Assembly (NCBI RefSeq): GCF_002741035.1
Contig: NZ_CP016808.1
Location: 3,830,501 to 3,894,500, forward strand
Source: Paenibacillus sp. BIHB 4019
GTDB taxonomy: Bacteria; Bacillota; Bacilli; Paenibacillales; Paenibacillaceae
Reading direction: 5' to 3'
DNA length: 64,000 nt
Of this stretch, positions 51,706 to 62,128 are shown in pieces. A program made the position numbers and the translations under genes. Numbering within the stretch: the stretch's first letter is position 1; each line of letters opens with the position of its first letter. The notes under the pieces were generated by a model. That model was not told the origin of the DNA, ran no database searches, and saw only the letters and a program-made list of their open reading frames with translations.

Positions 51706-52644
51706 ATGGAACTAGGAGCTAAAATTTATGTGGCTGGACATCGCGGGCTTGTGGGCTCGGCTATTGTCAGAGCCCTTCACGAGCAAGGCTATCAAAATCT
51801 GGTCTGCCGCACTAGCGCGGAGCTGGATTTGCGCAAAAAGGATGAGGTGCTCGCTTTTTTTGAGCAAGAAGCCTTCGACTATGTGTTTCTCGCTGCGGCT
51901 AAAGTGGGCGGCATCGTGGCAAACAACGATTACCCAGCCGATTTTATTCGCGATAATTTGCTCATTCAAACGAATGTGATTGATGCCGCTTATCAAACGC
52001 GCGTTGGCAAGCTGCTGTTTCTAGGATCTACCTGCATATATCCAAAATTTGCTCCGCAGCCGCTGAAAGAGGAATATTTGCTGACAGGCGAGCTGGAGCC
52101 AACGAATGCGCCTTATGCGATTGCCAAAATCGCCGGCATCCAAATGTGCCAATCGTATAACCGGCAATACGGTACAACCTACATTTCAGCTATGCCAACG
52201 AACCTCTACGGGCCCAACGACAACTTCGATCTAAAAACTTCGCATGTGCTGCCCGCCCTTATTCGTAAATTTCATGAAGCTAAGCAATCCGGCCAGCCAT
52301 CGGTGGAAGTATGGGGCTCCGGCAATCCGAAACGCGAGTTTCTTCACTCCGATGATTTGGCGGATGCCTGCATCTACTTAATGCGCCATTATGAAGGCAA
52401 TGACATCGTCAATATTGGCGTAGGAGAAGATATTTCAATTAAAGAGCTCGCCGAGCTGATCGGTTCTATCGTGGGATATGAAGGCGAAATTACATTCAAT
52501 ACTACCGTTGCTGACGGAACGCCGCGCAAGCTGGTCGATGTATCCAAGCTGAACAGGCTCGGCTGGAAATCCAGCATTACACTGGAAGAAGGTCTGCGAT
52601 CGGTATATGCCGCGTATCAGAAGGAAGCTCTAGTAAACCACTAA
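51706..52644 (+). CDS. fcl: GDP-L-fucose synthase
   Basis: 312 residues, an SDR-fold epimerase-reductase that makes GDP-L-fucose from GDP-4-keto-6-deoxymannose. The NADP site [16 protein letters not shown], the Ser of [12 protein letters not shown] and the catalytic YxxxK in PYAIAKIAG are present, with [10 protein letters not shown]. Together with gmd and manC it predicts fucose in the polymer. GGGAGAGG precedes the ATG. Confidence 0.95.
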   Translation: MELGAKIYVAGHRGLVGSAIVRALHEQGYQNLVCRTSAELDLRKKDEVLAFFEQEAFDYVFLAAAKVGGIVANNDYPADFIRDNLLIQTNVIDAAYQTRVGKLLFLGSTCIYPKFAPQPLKEEYLLTGELEPTNAPYAIAKIAGIQMCQSYNRQYGTTYISAMPTNLYGPNDNFDLKTSHVLPALIRKFHEAKQSGQPSVEVWGSGNPKREFLHSDDLADACIYLMRHYEGNDIVNIGVGEDISIKELAELIGSIVGYEGEITFNTTVADGTPRKLVDVSKLNRLGWKSSITLEEGLRSVYAAYQKEALVNH

Positions 52645-52660
52645 TGCAGTAAAAAGTTTC

Positions 52661-53873
<1,213 letters not shown>

Positions 53874-53941
53874 TAAAAAGCAGAACAGGGCGGCAGAGCA
53901 AATCTGCCGCTCTTTATTTTTGAAGAAAGCTGGAGTGAGTG

Positions 53942-55180
53942 ATGATTAAAATTAAACCGGTAATCGAGCATGAAGGCATTTGCCGGCATTGCGGCGTTGT
54001 TCTTGCCAACGAACGAGTGCTGTGGCAGGGCATTCATGTATGCGTGGAAGCGTGCTGCCCTGCCTGCGGCGGCGAATATGTGGAGGATTTGAAAGTGGGT
54101 CATGCGACGACTTATCCTTATTTAATTGACCGGGCGTCGTACACGCTCAGTGGCCATGAGGAATCCAAAGGCTGGCTCGGCAATCCGCTGCTTCATAGCC
54201 TCCAGCATCCAGCTGCTGATGAACAGGCCAGGCTTGAGGTAGAGATTAGAGAGGCTTGCCGTGATGTGGTCATCATTAACTGCATCGACTTTCTCTACGG
54301 TCATTCCCTGCTCAAGCTGTTGAACGCTGAACGTGAACGTATCGAAAATCCGGACATTGGCATCATCGTCCTCGTGCAGTCGTTTATGAAATGGATGGTA
54401 CCGGATTATGCAGCTGAGGTGTGGACGGTCAATGTGCCGCTCTCCAAGGCGCAGCAGTTTTATCCACAGCTGGATGAGCAAATTTCAGCGCAATGCGAGC
54501 GTTTTGAGCAGGTTTTCGTCAGCAGAGCGTATTCGCATCCGAGCCGGTTCAATATTGAGCATTTTACGAAAATGCGTCCGTTTCAGATGGAGGAGCCCCA
54601 GCCTGGGCCGACGCGAATTACTTTTATTTGGCGTGAGGACCGGGTATGGCTCGATAATCCTTATGTCATTAAAGCGGCGAAGCGCTATAAGCTGCTGCGC
54701 ATGCTGCTTAAGCCGATTATTTGGTCGCAGCGCAACAAGATCGTCAAGCTTTTCAGCAAAATTAGAAAGCAGGAGAAGGACGTCAAGTTCAGCGTAGTCG
54801 GCCTTGGACGCTCCTTCGCTTTTCCGGATTGGATTGATGATTGCCGTGTAAGCAAATTCAATCTGGAAGCGGAGCTGAAGGCTTGCGAGATTTATGCATC
54901 CAGCGCGGTCATTGTCGGGGTGCACGGTTCCAATATGCTGCTGCCCTCCGCGCTTGGCGGCATGGTTGTTAATTTAATGCCGGCGGACAAATGGGGCAAT
55001 TTCGCCCAGGATATTTTGTTCACGGAAGAGAATAATCGCATTTCGGCGTATATGTACCGTTTTCTGCCTTTGGAAACGAAAATTAAGGTGCTGGGCAAAA
55101 TCATTTCCAGCCAAATATCCGGCTTTACACATTATCACGATCAAATGAAGGAAGACATTATGATGAGTAGGAATGGGTAG
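53942..55180 (+). CDS. Putative glycosyltransferase (GT61-like) with N-terminal zinc ribbon
   Basis: 412 residues. The N-terminus has four paired cysteines of a zinc-ribbon kind (CRHCG ... CCPACGG). The C-terminal half ends with VGVHGSNMLLPSALGGMVVNLMP, resembling the GAHG signature of GT61 glycosyltransferases. There is no membrane segment. It lies in the exopolysaccharide operon between gmd and the flippase gene. The call is inference from motif and context. ATG at 53942 is used, with GGAG 6 bases upstream. Confidence 0.55.
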   Translation: MIKIKPVIEHEGICRHCGVVLANERVLWQGIHVCVEACCPACGGEYVEDLKVGHATTYPYLIDRASYTLSGHEESKGWLGNPLLHSLQHPAADEQARLEVEIREACRDVVIINCIDFLYGHSLLKLLNAERERIENPDIGIIVLVQSFMKWMVPDYAAEVWTVNVPLSKAQQFYPQLDEQISAQCERFEQVFVSRAYSHPSRFNIEHFTKMRPFQMEEPQPGPTRITFIWREDRVWLDNPYVIKAAKRYKLLRMLLKPIIWSQRNKIVKLFSKIRKQEKDVKFSVVGLGRSFAFPDWIDDCRVSKFNLEAELKACEIYASSAVIVGVHGSNMLLPSALGGMVVNLMPADKWGNFAQDILFTEENNRISAYMYRFLPLETKIKVLGKIISSQISGFTHYHDQMKEDIMMSRNG

Positions 55181-56615
55181 GCTTATGGGCAAAATAAAGC
55201 AAATCTTGCAAGCGAAGGACCATCCGTTCTGGGTCATTATCCAGCAGTTTGTGACGAAGGTGCTGACGGGCGTCAAGTTTCTCATTATTGCCCGCATGCT
55301 CGGTCCGGCTGAGATGGGTTTGGTCAGCATTGCGCTCGTGAGCCTTTCGATTATTGAGCTGCTCACGCAGCTTGGCGTCATGGAAGGGATCATTCAGAGG
55401 AAAGAAGACTTGAACCATCAGCAGAAAAATGCGCTTTGGACGATGATGCTGGCAAGAGGCGTAGGCATCAGCCTCGTACTGCTCATAACCGCGCCTTATA
55501 TTGCGCAGTTGTTCGGCGAGGGGCGTGCGACGTCCTTGCTGCTGCTGGCAGCGGGCGTTCCGCTCGCAACCAATGCAGTCAGCATTAAATGGTATGAGCG
55601 AATGCGCCATAAGGATTTTCGCTCGACGGGCATTTTGCAGCTGATTACGATTATGCTGGATTTAAGCTTATCCGTCATGCTCGTCGTTGTGCTGAATTCG
55701 CCAATTGGCGTCATCGCCGGCCAGCTTATCGCCCAGTTGTTCCGCTGTACGGCTTCCTTCGTCTGGTTCAAGGATATGCCGAAGCTGAGCCGCGATATGG
55801 GCAGCATCGCCGATATACGCAAATACGGCAAATGGATTTGGGCAAACAGCATTTCGACGCTTGTTCTCTACCAATTGGATAAGGTTATTGCCTCCCGCTT
55901 TCTGGGAACGACGATGCTCGGTCTATACCAGACGTCGCAGAAGCTCAGCCAAATGAGCATCAGCGATGCGTCTTATGCGCTAGGGCAATATTTTTTTCCG
56001 GTGCTTTCCAAGCTTAATCGGGAGGATCATAGCCAGCTAAAGGTGCAGTTTATGCAAATGCTGCTGCTTATCCTATCTTTTTCGGCTGTAACCTCTGCGT
56101 ATTTTTATTTGAATGTAGAATGGCTCGTCGAGCTGCTGCTTGGTAAGGAGTGGCTGGATATCGCTCCGCTGCTGGGGCTTATGCTTGTAACGGCCAGTCT
56201 TGCAGGCGTCATGAATGTTGCCGTTGTTCTCCTTCGCGCAGTAGGCAAGCCGAGGATTGTTACCTTAACCTCATATGTACAGCTGGCCATTTATGTGCCG
56301 CTGGCGATTGTTGGCGTCGTTTATTTTCAAGTGTATGGACTAATTGCTGCGAGTTTGATTGGTACGCTGGTTACGACGCTGGTGCTGCTGGTTTATTCCT
56401 TTATGACGCTGAAAGCGGCGCCGCGCAAGCAAGATTTCAAAAAAACGATCTTTCCCATTGCTGTGCTGCTTGTATTTTATGCCCTGCATGTATGGGCAGG
56501 GGGAATGGGCCTATTAATTGCTTCAACGCTCATTTATGTTGCGCTTGTTATTACGATCGCCAAGAGTCTCAAAGGCGCTGAGCCGGAGAAAAAACAGCTT
56601 GCTTTAGGCGCTTAA
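55173..56615 (+). CDS. Wzx-type polysaccharide flippase (MOP superfamily)
   Basis: 480 residues with about 12-14 membrane helices; the N-terminus (VTKVLTGVKFLIIARMLGPAEMGLVSIALVSLS) is characteristic of polysaccharide exporters. It moves lipid-linked repeat units across the membrane. The start is uncertain (ATG 55173, overlapping the previous gene by 8 bases, or ATG 55185) because neither has a clear ribosome binding site. Confidence 0.9.
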   Translation: MGRLMGKIKQILQAKDHPFWVIIQQFVTKVLTGVKFLIIARMLGPAEMGLVSIALVSLSIIELLTQLGVMEGIIQRKEDLNHQQKNALWTMMLARGVGISLVLLITAPYIAQLFGEGRATSLLLLAAGVPLATNAVSIKWYERMRHKDFRSTGILQLITIMLDLSLSVMLVVVLNSPIGVIAGQLIAQLFRCTASFVWFKDMPKLSRDMGSIADIRKYGKWIWANSISTLVLYQLDKVIASRFLGTTMLGLYQTSQKLSQMSISDASYALGQYFFPVLSKLNREDHSQLKVQFMQMLLLILSFSAVTSAYFYLNVEWLVELLLGKEWLDIAPLLGLMLVTASLAGVMNVAVVLLRAVGKPRIVTLTSYVQLAIYVPLAIVGVVYFQVYGLIAASLIGTLVTTLVLLVYSFMTLKAAPRKQDFKKTIFPIAVLLVFYALHVWAGGMGLLIASTLIYVALVITIAKSLKGAEPEKKQLALGA

Positions 56616-56675
56616 GCTTCTACTTTTACTTCTTTTTCGGGTATCCATATTAACTCCAACAATAGAGGTGCGCTT

Positions 56676-57998
56676 ATGCAAAACAGCCTGATTAAAAGCG
56701 CCGGCAGCTTCAATATCGCTATCTTCCTGATTGCTCTTCTGCCCGTCACCAACATTATTAAAGGCGGGTCGGGGACAGTCTCACCCGTTATGGATATTAC
56801 GCTGTTAAGCTACATTGCGCTGTATATCATTTGTTTTTTCAAGGTCTTGTTCCACCATGCACCTATCCATTTTGTGAAAAGCGACTTTATTACGTTGTTC
56901 TGGAGCGCGGTAGTCCTTATAAGCGTGCTGTATTCGGAATACACCGTGTTTGCAATTGGCAAAATGTCGCGATTTATTTTGTTTAGTGTCGGGCTGATGC
57001 TCATTTCCCGAATTGTGATGCAGACGAAGGAAGATATCGACAAGCTGCTAGCGTATATTTTGTACAGCTGGTTTGGAGTTGAGTTGTATATCATCATTGA
57101 CTTTGTGCTGTCGGGTGCGCCTCTCGGGCGTTATGCCTTCTTTAATGTGCATCCGCTGCCGATGGCGATGACGGGTGTTGTTGTGCTGCTGCTTGCTTTT
57201 ATTCAGCTATTGCAGCAAAAAATAAACAGCCTGCTGGCGATTATTATTATTTCCTCGAGCTTAATGTGCATCATTATTAGTGCCTCACGTGGGCCGCTTG
57301 TGGCGCTGCTGCTTACGCTAGTTATGCTGCTGCCGCTAATCTTGCGCAAATTAAAGCTCAAGCTGCTCGTTACGCTTGGTTTTTCGGTTGTGCTGCTGTC
57401 GCAGCTGCCGTTTGTTAAAAACCAATTTGATTATTTCTACAATCGCCTGATGAATTCAGCCGGAGATGATGACCAGTCGGGGATGAGGCGTTATTTTATC
57501 CAGGACCTGTATATGGACTCTTTTTACGATAATCCGCTGCTGGGGGCGGGCATTAACGGCGTTACGCCTGTCGTGTCCTCTCACAATATGTTTATTGATG
57601 TGCTTGGCGAAAATGGCGGTGTGCTGTTCCTCATTTTGGTCGTGATGGTCGCGCTGTTTATTATTGATTTTATTAAGACGATTTGGGTAGCGGCCGATTA
57701 TACGAAAATTATTCTGGTCTCGCTATTGATGCTGAATTTATGGAGTTTGCAGTTCAGTTGGAGCTATACGGAAAATAAATATTTTTTCGTTATTTTGGCG
57801 GCGTATTTTACGTACGGCCGGATAATGAAGTCTACAAAAAAAAGTGCAGGCTCAGGTGCTGCCCCAGATCCACAGTCAGACCAGACGCAGCCAGCAATTT
57901 CGAATAATAGTTTGAACAAGAGCCTAGGCTTGAACAAAAATTTGGGCCTAAATCTGCGTGCTATAAATTCAGCTGTACTTCAGAAAAAGGGAGATTGA
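56676..57998 (+). CDS. Wzy-type polymerase / O-antigen ligase family protein
   Basis: 440 residues with about ten membrane helices and the periplasmic-loop pattern of Wzy/WaaL proteins (SASRGPLVALLLTLV, NPLLGAGINGVTPVVSSHNMFIDVLGENG with the conserved His). It polymerises repeat units exported by Wzx. The hydrophilic tail has imperfect SLNKSLGLNKNLGLNL repeats. GAGGTGCGCTT precedes the ATG. Confidence 0.88.
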   Translation: MQNSLIKSAGSFNIAIFLIALLPVTNIIKGGSGTVSPVMDITLLSYIALYIICFFKVLFHHAPIHFVKSDFITLFWSAVVLISVLYSEYTVFAIGKMSRFILFSVGLMLISRIVMQTKEDIDKLLAYILYSWFGVELYIIIDFVLSGAPLGRYAFFNVHPLPMAMTGVVVLLLAFIQLLQQKINSLLAIIIISSSLMCIIISASRGPLVALLLTLVMLLPLILRKLKLKLLVTLGFSVVLLSQLPFVKNQFDYFYNRLMNSAGDDDQSGMRRYFIQDLYMDSFYDNPLLGAGINGVTPVVSSHNMFIDVLGENGGVLFLILVVMVALFIIDFIKTIWVAADYTKIILVSLLMLNLWSLQFSWSYTENKYFFVILAAYFTYGRIMKSTKKSAGSGAAPDPQSDQTQPAISNNSLNKSLGLNKNLGLNLRAINSAVLQKKGD

Positions 57999-57999
57999 T

Positions 58000-59136
58000 A
58001 TGAACAAGGTACTTCTTCTAACCAATACGATTGCGCCCTATCGCATACCCGTATTAAACAAGCTGCATCGTGATGACAATACGAGCCTGACGGTCTGGTA
58101 TTTGGAGGAGAAGGAGCAGAATCGCAAGTGGGATATTGATTATGGCGAAATCGAATATGCGTACAAATGTCTGCCGGGCGTCCATGCTTTTATTCAAAAG
58201 CTGGATATGGGCGTTCATATTAATCCCGGCATTTTTTGGCGGCTGATGAAGCATAATCCCGATGTCGTTATCACCTCCGGCTACGATTCGCCTGGCTATT
58301 GGTCAGCGCTGTTTTACAGCAAGCTGTTCCGGAAGAAATTTATCGTCTGGTGGGGCAGCACGCTGGAAAGCAGCCGCGTACAGAATAAACTGGTGAACAC
58401 GGTGCGCAAAGTGTTTTTCAAGCTAACGGATTCCTTTATTACATATGGGACACAGTCAGCAGAATGCCTGGAGTATTACGGCGTCAGCAAGGATAAAATC
58501 GTCATTGGCTACAATACGGTGGACATTCGATTTTTTCATAAAAAATATACCGAGCATAAGCAGAGCAAGCTGCGCAGCGATGAGGGGCCGATCAAGCTGC
58601 TTTTCATTGGACAGTTGATTGAACGCAAAGGTCTCGCGCAAATTATTGATGCCATCCAGCAGACGCATAGCGATGCGGCCTGGCAGCTGACCATTGTCGG
58701 CTCCGGTCCGGATGAGCAGAAGCTCAAGGCACGTGTAGAGCAATATGGGCTAACGGGGCAGATCAGCTTCGAAGGCTATAAGCAGAAAAATGAGCTGATT
58801 GGATATTTGGTGGAAGCCGATTGCCTGATTTTCCCTTCCTTAATCGAGGTGTGGGGGCTCGTCGTCAACGAGGCGTTAAGCACGAATACGTTTGTCCTGG
58901 CGTCCAAATACGCGGGAGCAACGAAGGACATTATCGTCGATAAGCAAAATGGCCTCATTATTGATCCGCTTGATCCGCAAAACTTAAAGGAATCGATGGA
59001 CTGGGTGTTCGCAAACAAACGGTATATTCAGTCGAGCTGGAAGCTGAAGTTTGGGCTGTGGCGCAAAATGCACCCGAATTATTATGCCAGAGCCGTATCA
59101 TCTGCCGTAAACCGGGCTTTGTCAACGGAGGGATAG
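58000..59136 (+). CDS. Family 4 glycosyltransferase
   Basis: 378 residues, GT-B fold. The N-terminus MNKVLLLTNTIAPYRIPVLNKL and the C-terminal donor site (KLLFIGQLIERKGLAQIIDAI, then FPSLIEVWGLVVNEALS with the Ex7E motif) are typical. It adds one sugar of the repeat unit; donor and acceptor are unknown. It starts 1 base after the polymerase gene's stop codon. Confidence 0.9.
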   Translation: MNKVLLLTNTIAPYRIPVLNKLHRDDNTSLTVWYLEEKEQNRKWDIDYGEIEYAYKCLPGVHAFIQKLDMGVHINPGIFWRLMKHNPDVVITSGYDSPGYWSALFYSKLFRKKFIVWWGSTLESSRVQNKLVNTVRKVFFKLTDSFITYGTQSAECLEYYGVSKDKIVIGYNTVDIRFFHKKYTEHKQSKLRSDEGPIKLLFIGQLIERKGLAQIIDAIQQTHSDAAWQLTIVGSGPDEQKLKARVEQYGLTGQISFEGYKQKNELIGYLVEADCLIFPSLIEVWGLVVNEALSTNTFVLASKYAGATKDIIVDKQNGLIIDPLDPQNLKESMDWVFANKRYIQSSWKLKFGLWRKMHPNYYARAVSSAVNRALSTEG

Positions 59137-59139
59137 AAA

Positions 59140-60309
59140 GTGGAAAATATTCTTTATATTCAGCCGTATGCAAGCCATGTCGGCGGTGTGGATACGGTGC
59201 TGCTGCAGCTGGTTCAAGGTCTGGATCAGGCGAAATACAAGCCTTATGTGGTGCTGCCGGAATGGAGCCCTTATGTGGAGAAATATGAGGCGAGCGGAGC
59301 AACGGTGCTGTTCGCAGCTCTTGCCGTCTTCGGCAAGCCGACCGATGCGCTTTATTATTTTCGCAATATGGTTATGCTTGTAAAATCGATGCGGGCACTG
59401 CGAAAAATCGTCAAGCAGTATCAAATTAAGCTTATTCATTCGCATAAAATGGAAGTCATTGGCGGCAATATTGTCGGTAAAATGCTCGGTATTCCTACGC
59501 TGCAAACCGTTCATGAGCTGCCTAGAAAGCCGCTGATCGCCTATAAATTTGTCGGCTATCTGGACCATCTGTTCAATGACCGCATTATCGTCTTATGCGA
59601 ACGCAGCAAAATCATGTTTCAGTGGGGCGGCCATACGTCAAAGAAGCTGATCAAAATACATAATGGCATTGAGGTGATCGCGCCCTCCGCGACCCCCGCG
59701 CTTAGTGAAACGGCCCACAGCCAGCTGCGCGAGGAGCTGAATTTGGCCGAGACAGACCGCATCGTCATTACGGTGGCAAGGCTGTCGCCGATGAAAGGCA
59801 TTGAATATTTGCTCAAGGCTGCGCACTTGATGAAGAGGAAGAAAGTCGAGCAAAACCTGCATTTTGTCATCGTAGGCGATGTTGCCTTCGATACGGATCA
59901 GGAATATAAGCAAGGCTTGCTTGCTATGGCCCTGCAATATAAGCTCGACAATGTGCATTTCCTCGGCATGCGCAGGGATGTTGCCGATTTGCTGCAGCAG
60001 GCGGATTTGTTCGTGCTGCCGTCAGTCTATGATATTTTTCCGACGGTGCTGCTGGAAGCGATGGCGGCTTCGCTGCCGATCGTAGCGACCGATGTTGGCG
60101 GCGTGCCAGAAATGCTGAATGGGGCGAACGGCCTGCTTGTGCCGCCGCAGGATGAGCTGGCGCTTCAAAAGGCGATAACGAGCATTTTTGAACAAAATTA
60201 CAAGCTGATGGGGGAAGAAGGCTATTCGCTGCTCCAGCAATCCTTCACCCGGGAGCAATATGTGAAACGAACGACGGCGGTTTATGAGGAGTTGTTGAAC
60301 ATCGGATGA
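59140..60309 (+). CDS. Family 4 glycosyltransferase
   Basis: 389 residues, GT-B fold. GGVDTVLLQLVQGL at the N-terminus, IVITVARLSPMKGIEYLLKA and VLPSVYDIFPTVLLEAMAASLPIVATDVGGVPE at the donor site. GTG at 59140 follows GGAGGGATAGAAA. It overlaps the acetyltransferase gene by 4 bases (ATGA). Confidence 0.92.
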   Translation: MENILYIQPYASHVGGVDTVLLQLVQGLDQAKYKPYVVLPEWSPYVEKYEASGATVLFAALAVFGKPTDALYYFRNMVMLVKSMRALRKIVKQYQIKLIHSHKMEVIGGNIVGKMLGIPTLQTVHELPRKPLIAYKFVGYLDHLFNDRIIVLCERSKIMFQWGGHTSKKLIKIHNGIEVIAPSATPALSETAHSQLREELNLAETDRIVITVARLSPMKGIEYLLKAAHLMKRKKVEQNLHFVIVGDVAFDTDQEYKQGLLAMALQYKLDNVHFLGMRRDVADLLQQADLFVLPSVYDIFPTVLLEAMAASLPIVATDVGGVPEMLNGANGLLVPPQDELALQKAITSIFEQNYKLMGEEGYSLLQQSFTREQYVKRTTAVYEELLNIG

Positions 60310-60872
60310 AAAATCTCATTCGCTTGGACCAGTATGAGCAGGCTGGCTATTCAAGGGGCAGAAGCGGCGCTTATGTTTTGTTATGGTGGCTCATTCAAGG
60401 CACGCTGTTCCGGTTTTCCCTGCACAATATGTATGCGTGGCGAAGCTTTCTGCTTCGTCTGTTTGGCGCGAATATCGGCAAGGACGTCTTAATTCGCTCA
60501 ACGGCCAAGTTCACGTATCCCTGGAAGGTCAGCATTGGCGATTTTTCCTGGATCGGTGATCATGTCCAGTTTTATAGCTTGGATGAAATTGTAGTGGGCA
60601 GCCACTGCGTCATTTCGCAAAATGCTTATTTATGCACAGGCAGCCATAAAATCAATGATCCAGCTTTTTCGCTGGAGGTTCGGCCGATTGTTATTAAAGA
60701 CGGCGCTTGGGTGGCGAGCGATGTATTCGTTTATCCCGGTGTCATCCTGCATGAAATGGCCGTTGCGGCAGCAAGAAGCACGGTGCTGAAAAGCATCCCG
60801 GCCAATGAAATTCATGCCGGTTATCCGGCGCAATATTTAAGAGAGCGATTCGCGAAAGAGGTCATGGCATGA
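60306..60872 (+). CDS. WcaF-like sugar O-acetyltransferase
   Basis: 188 residues with a left-handed beta-helix of hexapeptide repeats (IGKDVLIRSTAKFTYPWKVSIGDFSWIGD ... VGSHCVISQNAYLCTGSHKI). This matches WcaF of colanic acid synthesis and would acetylate a sugar of the repeat unit. Overlapping ATGA junctions on both sides mean tight translational coupling with the neighbouring glycosyltransferases. Confidence 0.9.
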   Translation: MKNLIRLDQYEQAGYSRGRSGAYVLLWWLIQGTLFRFSLHNMYAWRSFLLRLFGANIGKDVLIRSTAKFTYPWKVSIGDFSWIGDHVQFYSLDEIVVGSHCVISQNAYLCTGSHKINDPAFSLEVRPIVIKDGAWVASDVFVYPGVILHEMAVAAARSTVLKSIPANEIHAGYPAQYLRERFAKEVMA

Positions 60873-62113
60873 AGCCTAATATCGTATTCGTAATAAATTA
60901 TTTTTATCCGGATTTCGCTTCTACGGGGCAGCTGCTGACGGAGCTGTGCTTATATTTGCAGGATGATTTCAACATCACGGTCATCGCGGCGCAGTCCGAG
61001 CAGGGCGAGAAGGAAGCGGAAGCTGCGGGTGACAAACGGCGGGTCGTCTATGACCAGTTAGAGGACATTCAAATTATTCGCATTCGTCTGCCTAAGGTAG
61101 ATAAAAGGAACAAGCTGAGTAGGCTGCGTTATATCGCATCCTACTTTTTTCATGCCAATATTCAGCTGCTGAAGCAGAAAAAGGTTCATTTTATTTATAC
61201 GATATCGCAGCCGCCGATTTTGGGCGGATTGATCGGAACCATTGGCAAGACGCTTAAGCGCTCCAAGCATATTTACAACATTCAGGATTTCAACCCTGAG
61301 CAGGCAGCAGCCGCAGGCTATATGAACAATAAAGCGGTGCTCGGGCTGGCGCGCTGGGTGGACACCCTGAACTGCAAATACGCCGATCATATCATTACGG
61401 TTGGCTATGACATGCAGGATACCCTTCTTAAACGTTTTGCCAGCCGGAGAGTGACGGACAATACGGTCATTAACAACTGGACGAATGAAGAGGAAATTAT
61501 TCCGCTATCCAAGGAGCATCCACAGGTTCAAGCGTTTCTTCGCGAGCATGATTGGCAAAATAAATTCGTTATTATGTATTCAGGAAATTTAGGCCTGTAT
61601 TATGACTTGGAAAATTTGGTTGAGCTTGCGAGCCGGTTTCGGGATTACCCGAATGTTATTTTCGCCTTCATCGGCGAAGGCGCTGTAAAGAAGCAGATGC
61701 AGGATTATGTGCAGCGGGAGCGGCTCGCGAACGTTGCCTTTTTGCCTTTTCAGCCGAAGGAGCAGCTCAGGTATTCGCTTAATGCGGCGGATGTGCATCT
61801 CGTCGTGAACCAGAAGGGCATCAAGGGCGTGTCGGTTCCGAGCAAAATTTATGGTGTCATGGCTGCAGGCAAGCCGGTTCTAGGTGTATTGGAGCAGGGC
61901 AGCGAGGCGCACCGGATTATTGAAGAGAGCGGCTGCGGCATCGTGGCGGAGCCGCAGCAGTACACGGAAATTGCGCGAAAGCTGAATGCGATGATTGAGC
62001 TTGGCGGCGCGGAGCTGGAGGAGCTGGGGCTCAGTGGCCGGGATTATTTGGAGGCGCATTTGCGCAAGGAAATATCGCTTAATAAGTATCGCAAGCTGCT
62101 GCTTTCAATATAA
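60869..62113 (+). CDS. WcaI-like family 4 glycosyltransferase
   Basis: 414 residues. The N-terminus NIVFVINYFYPDFASTGQLLTELCLYL and YSGNLGLYYDLENLVELA are typical of WcaI/WbuB-type enzymes, which often add fucose or N-acetylfucosamine. The C-terminal GVSVPSKIYGVMAAGKPVLG is the donor loop. Together with WcaF, gmd and fcl this gives a colanic-acid-like gene set. It is coupled to the acetyltransferase gene by a 4-base overlap. Confidence 0.9.
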   Translation: MKPNIVFVINYFYPDFASTGQLLTELCLYLQDDFNITVIAAQSEQGEKEAEAAGDKRRVVYDQLEDIQIIRIRLPKVDKRNKLSRLRYIASYFFHANIQLLKQKKVHFIYTISQPPILGGLIGTIGKTLKRSKHIYNIQDFNPEQAAAAGYMNNKAVLGLARWVDTLNCKYADHIITVGYDMQDTLLKRFASRRVTDNTVINNWTNEEEIIPLSKEHPQVQAFLREHDWQNKFVIMYSGNLGLYYDLENLVELASRFRDYPNVIFAFIGEGAVKKQMQDYVQRERLANVAFLPFQPKEQLRYSLNAADVHLVVNQKGIKGVSVPSKIYGVMAAGKPVLGVLEQGSEAHRIIEESGCGIVAEPQQYTEIARKLNAMIELGGAELEELGLSGRDYLEAHLRKEISLNKYRKLLLSI

Positions 62114-62128
62114 GAATGGGAGGAATCC

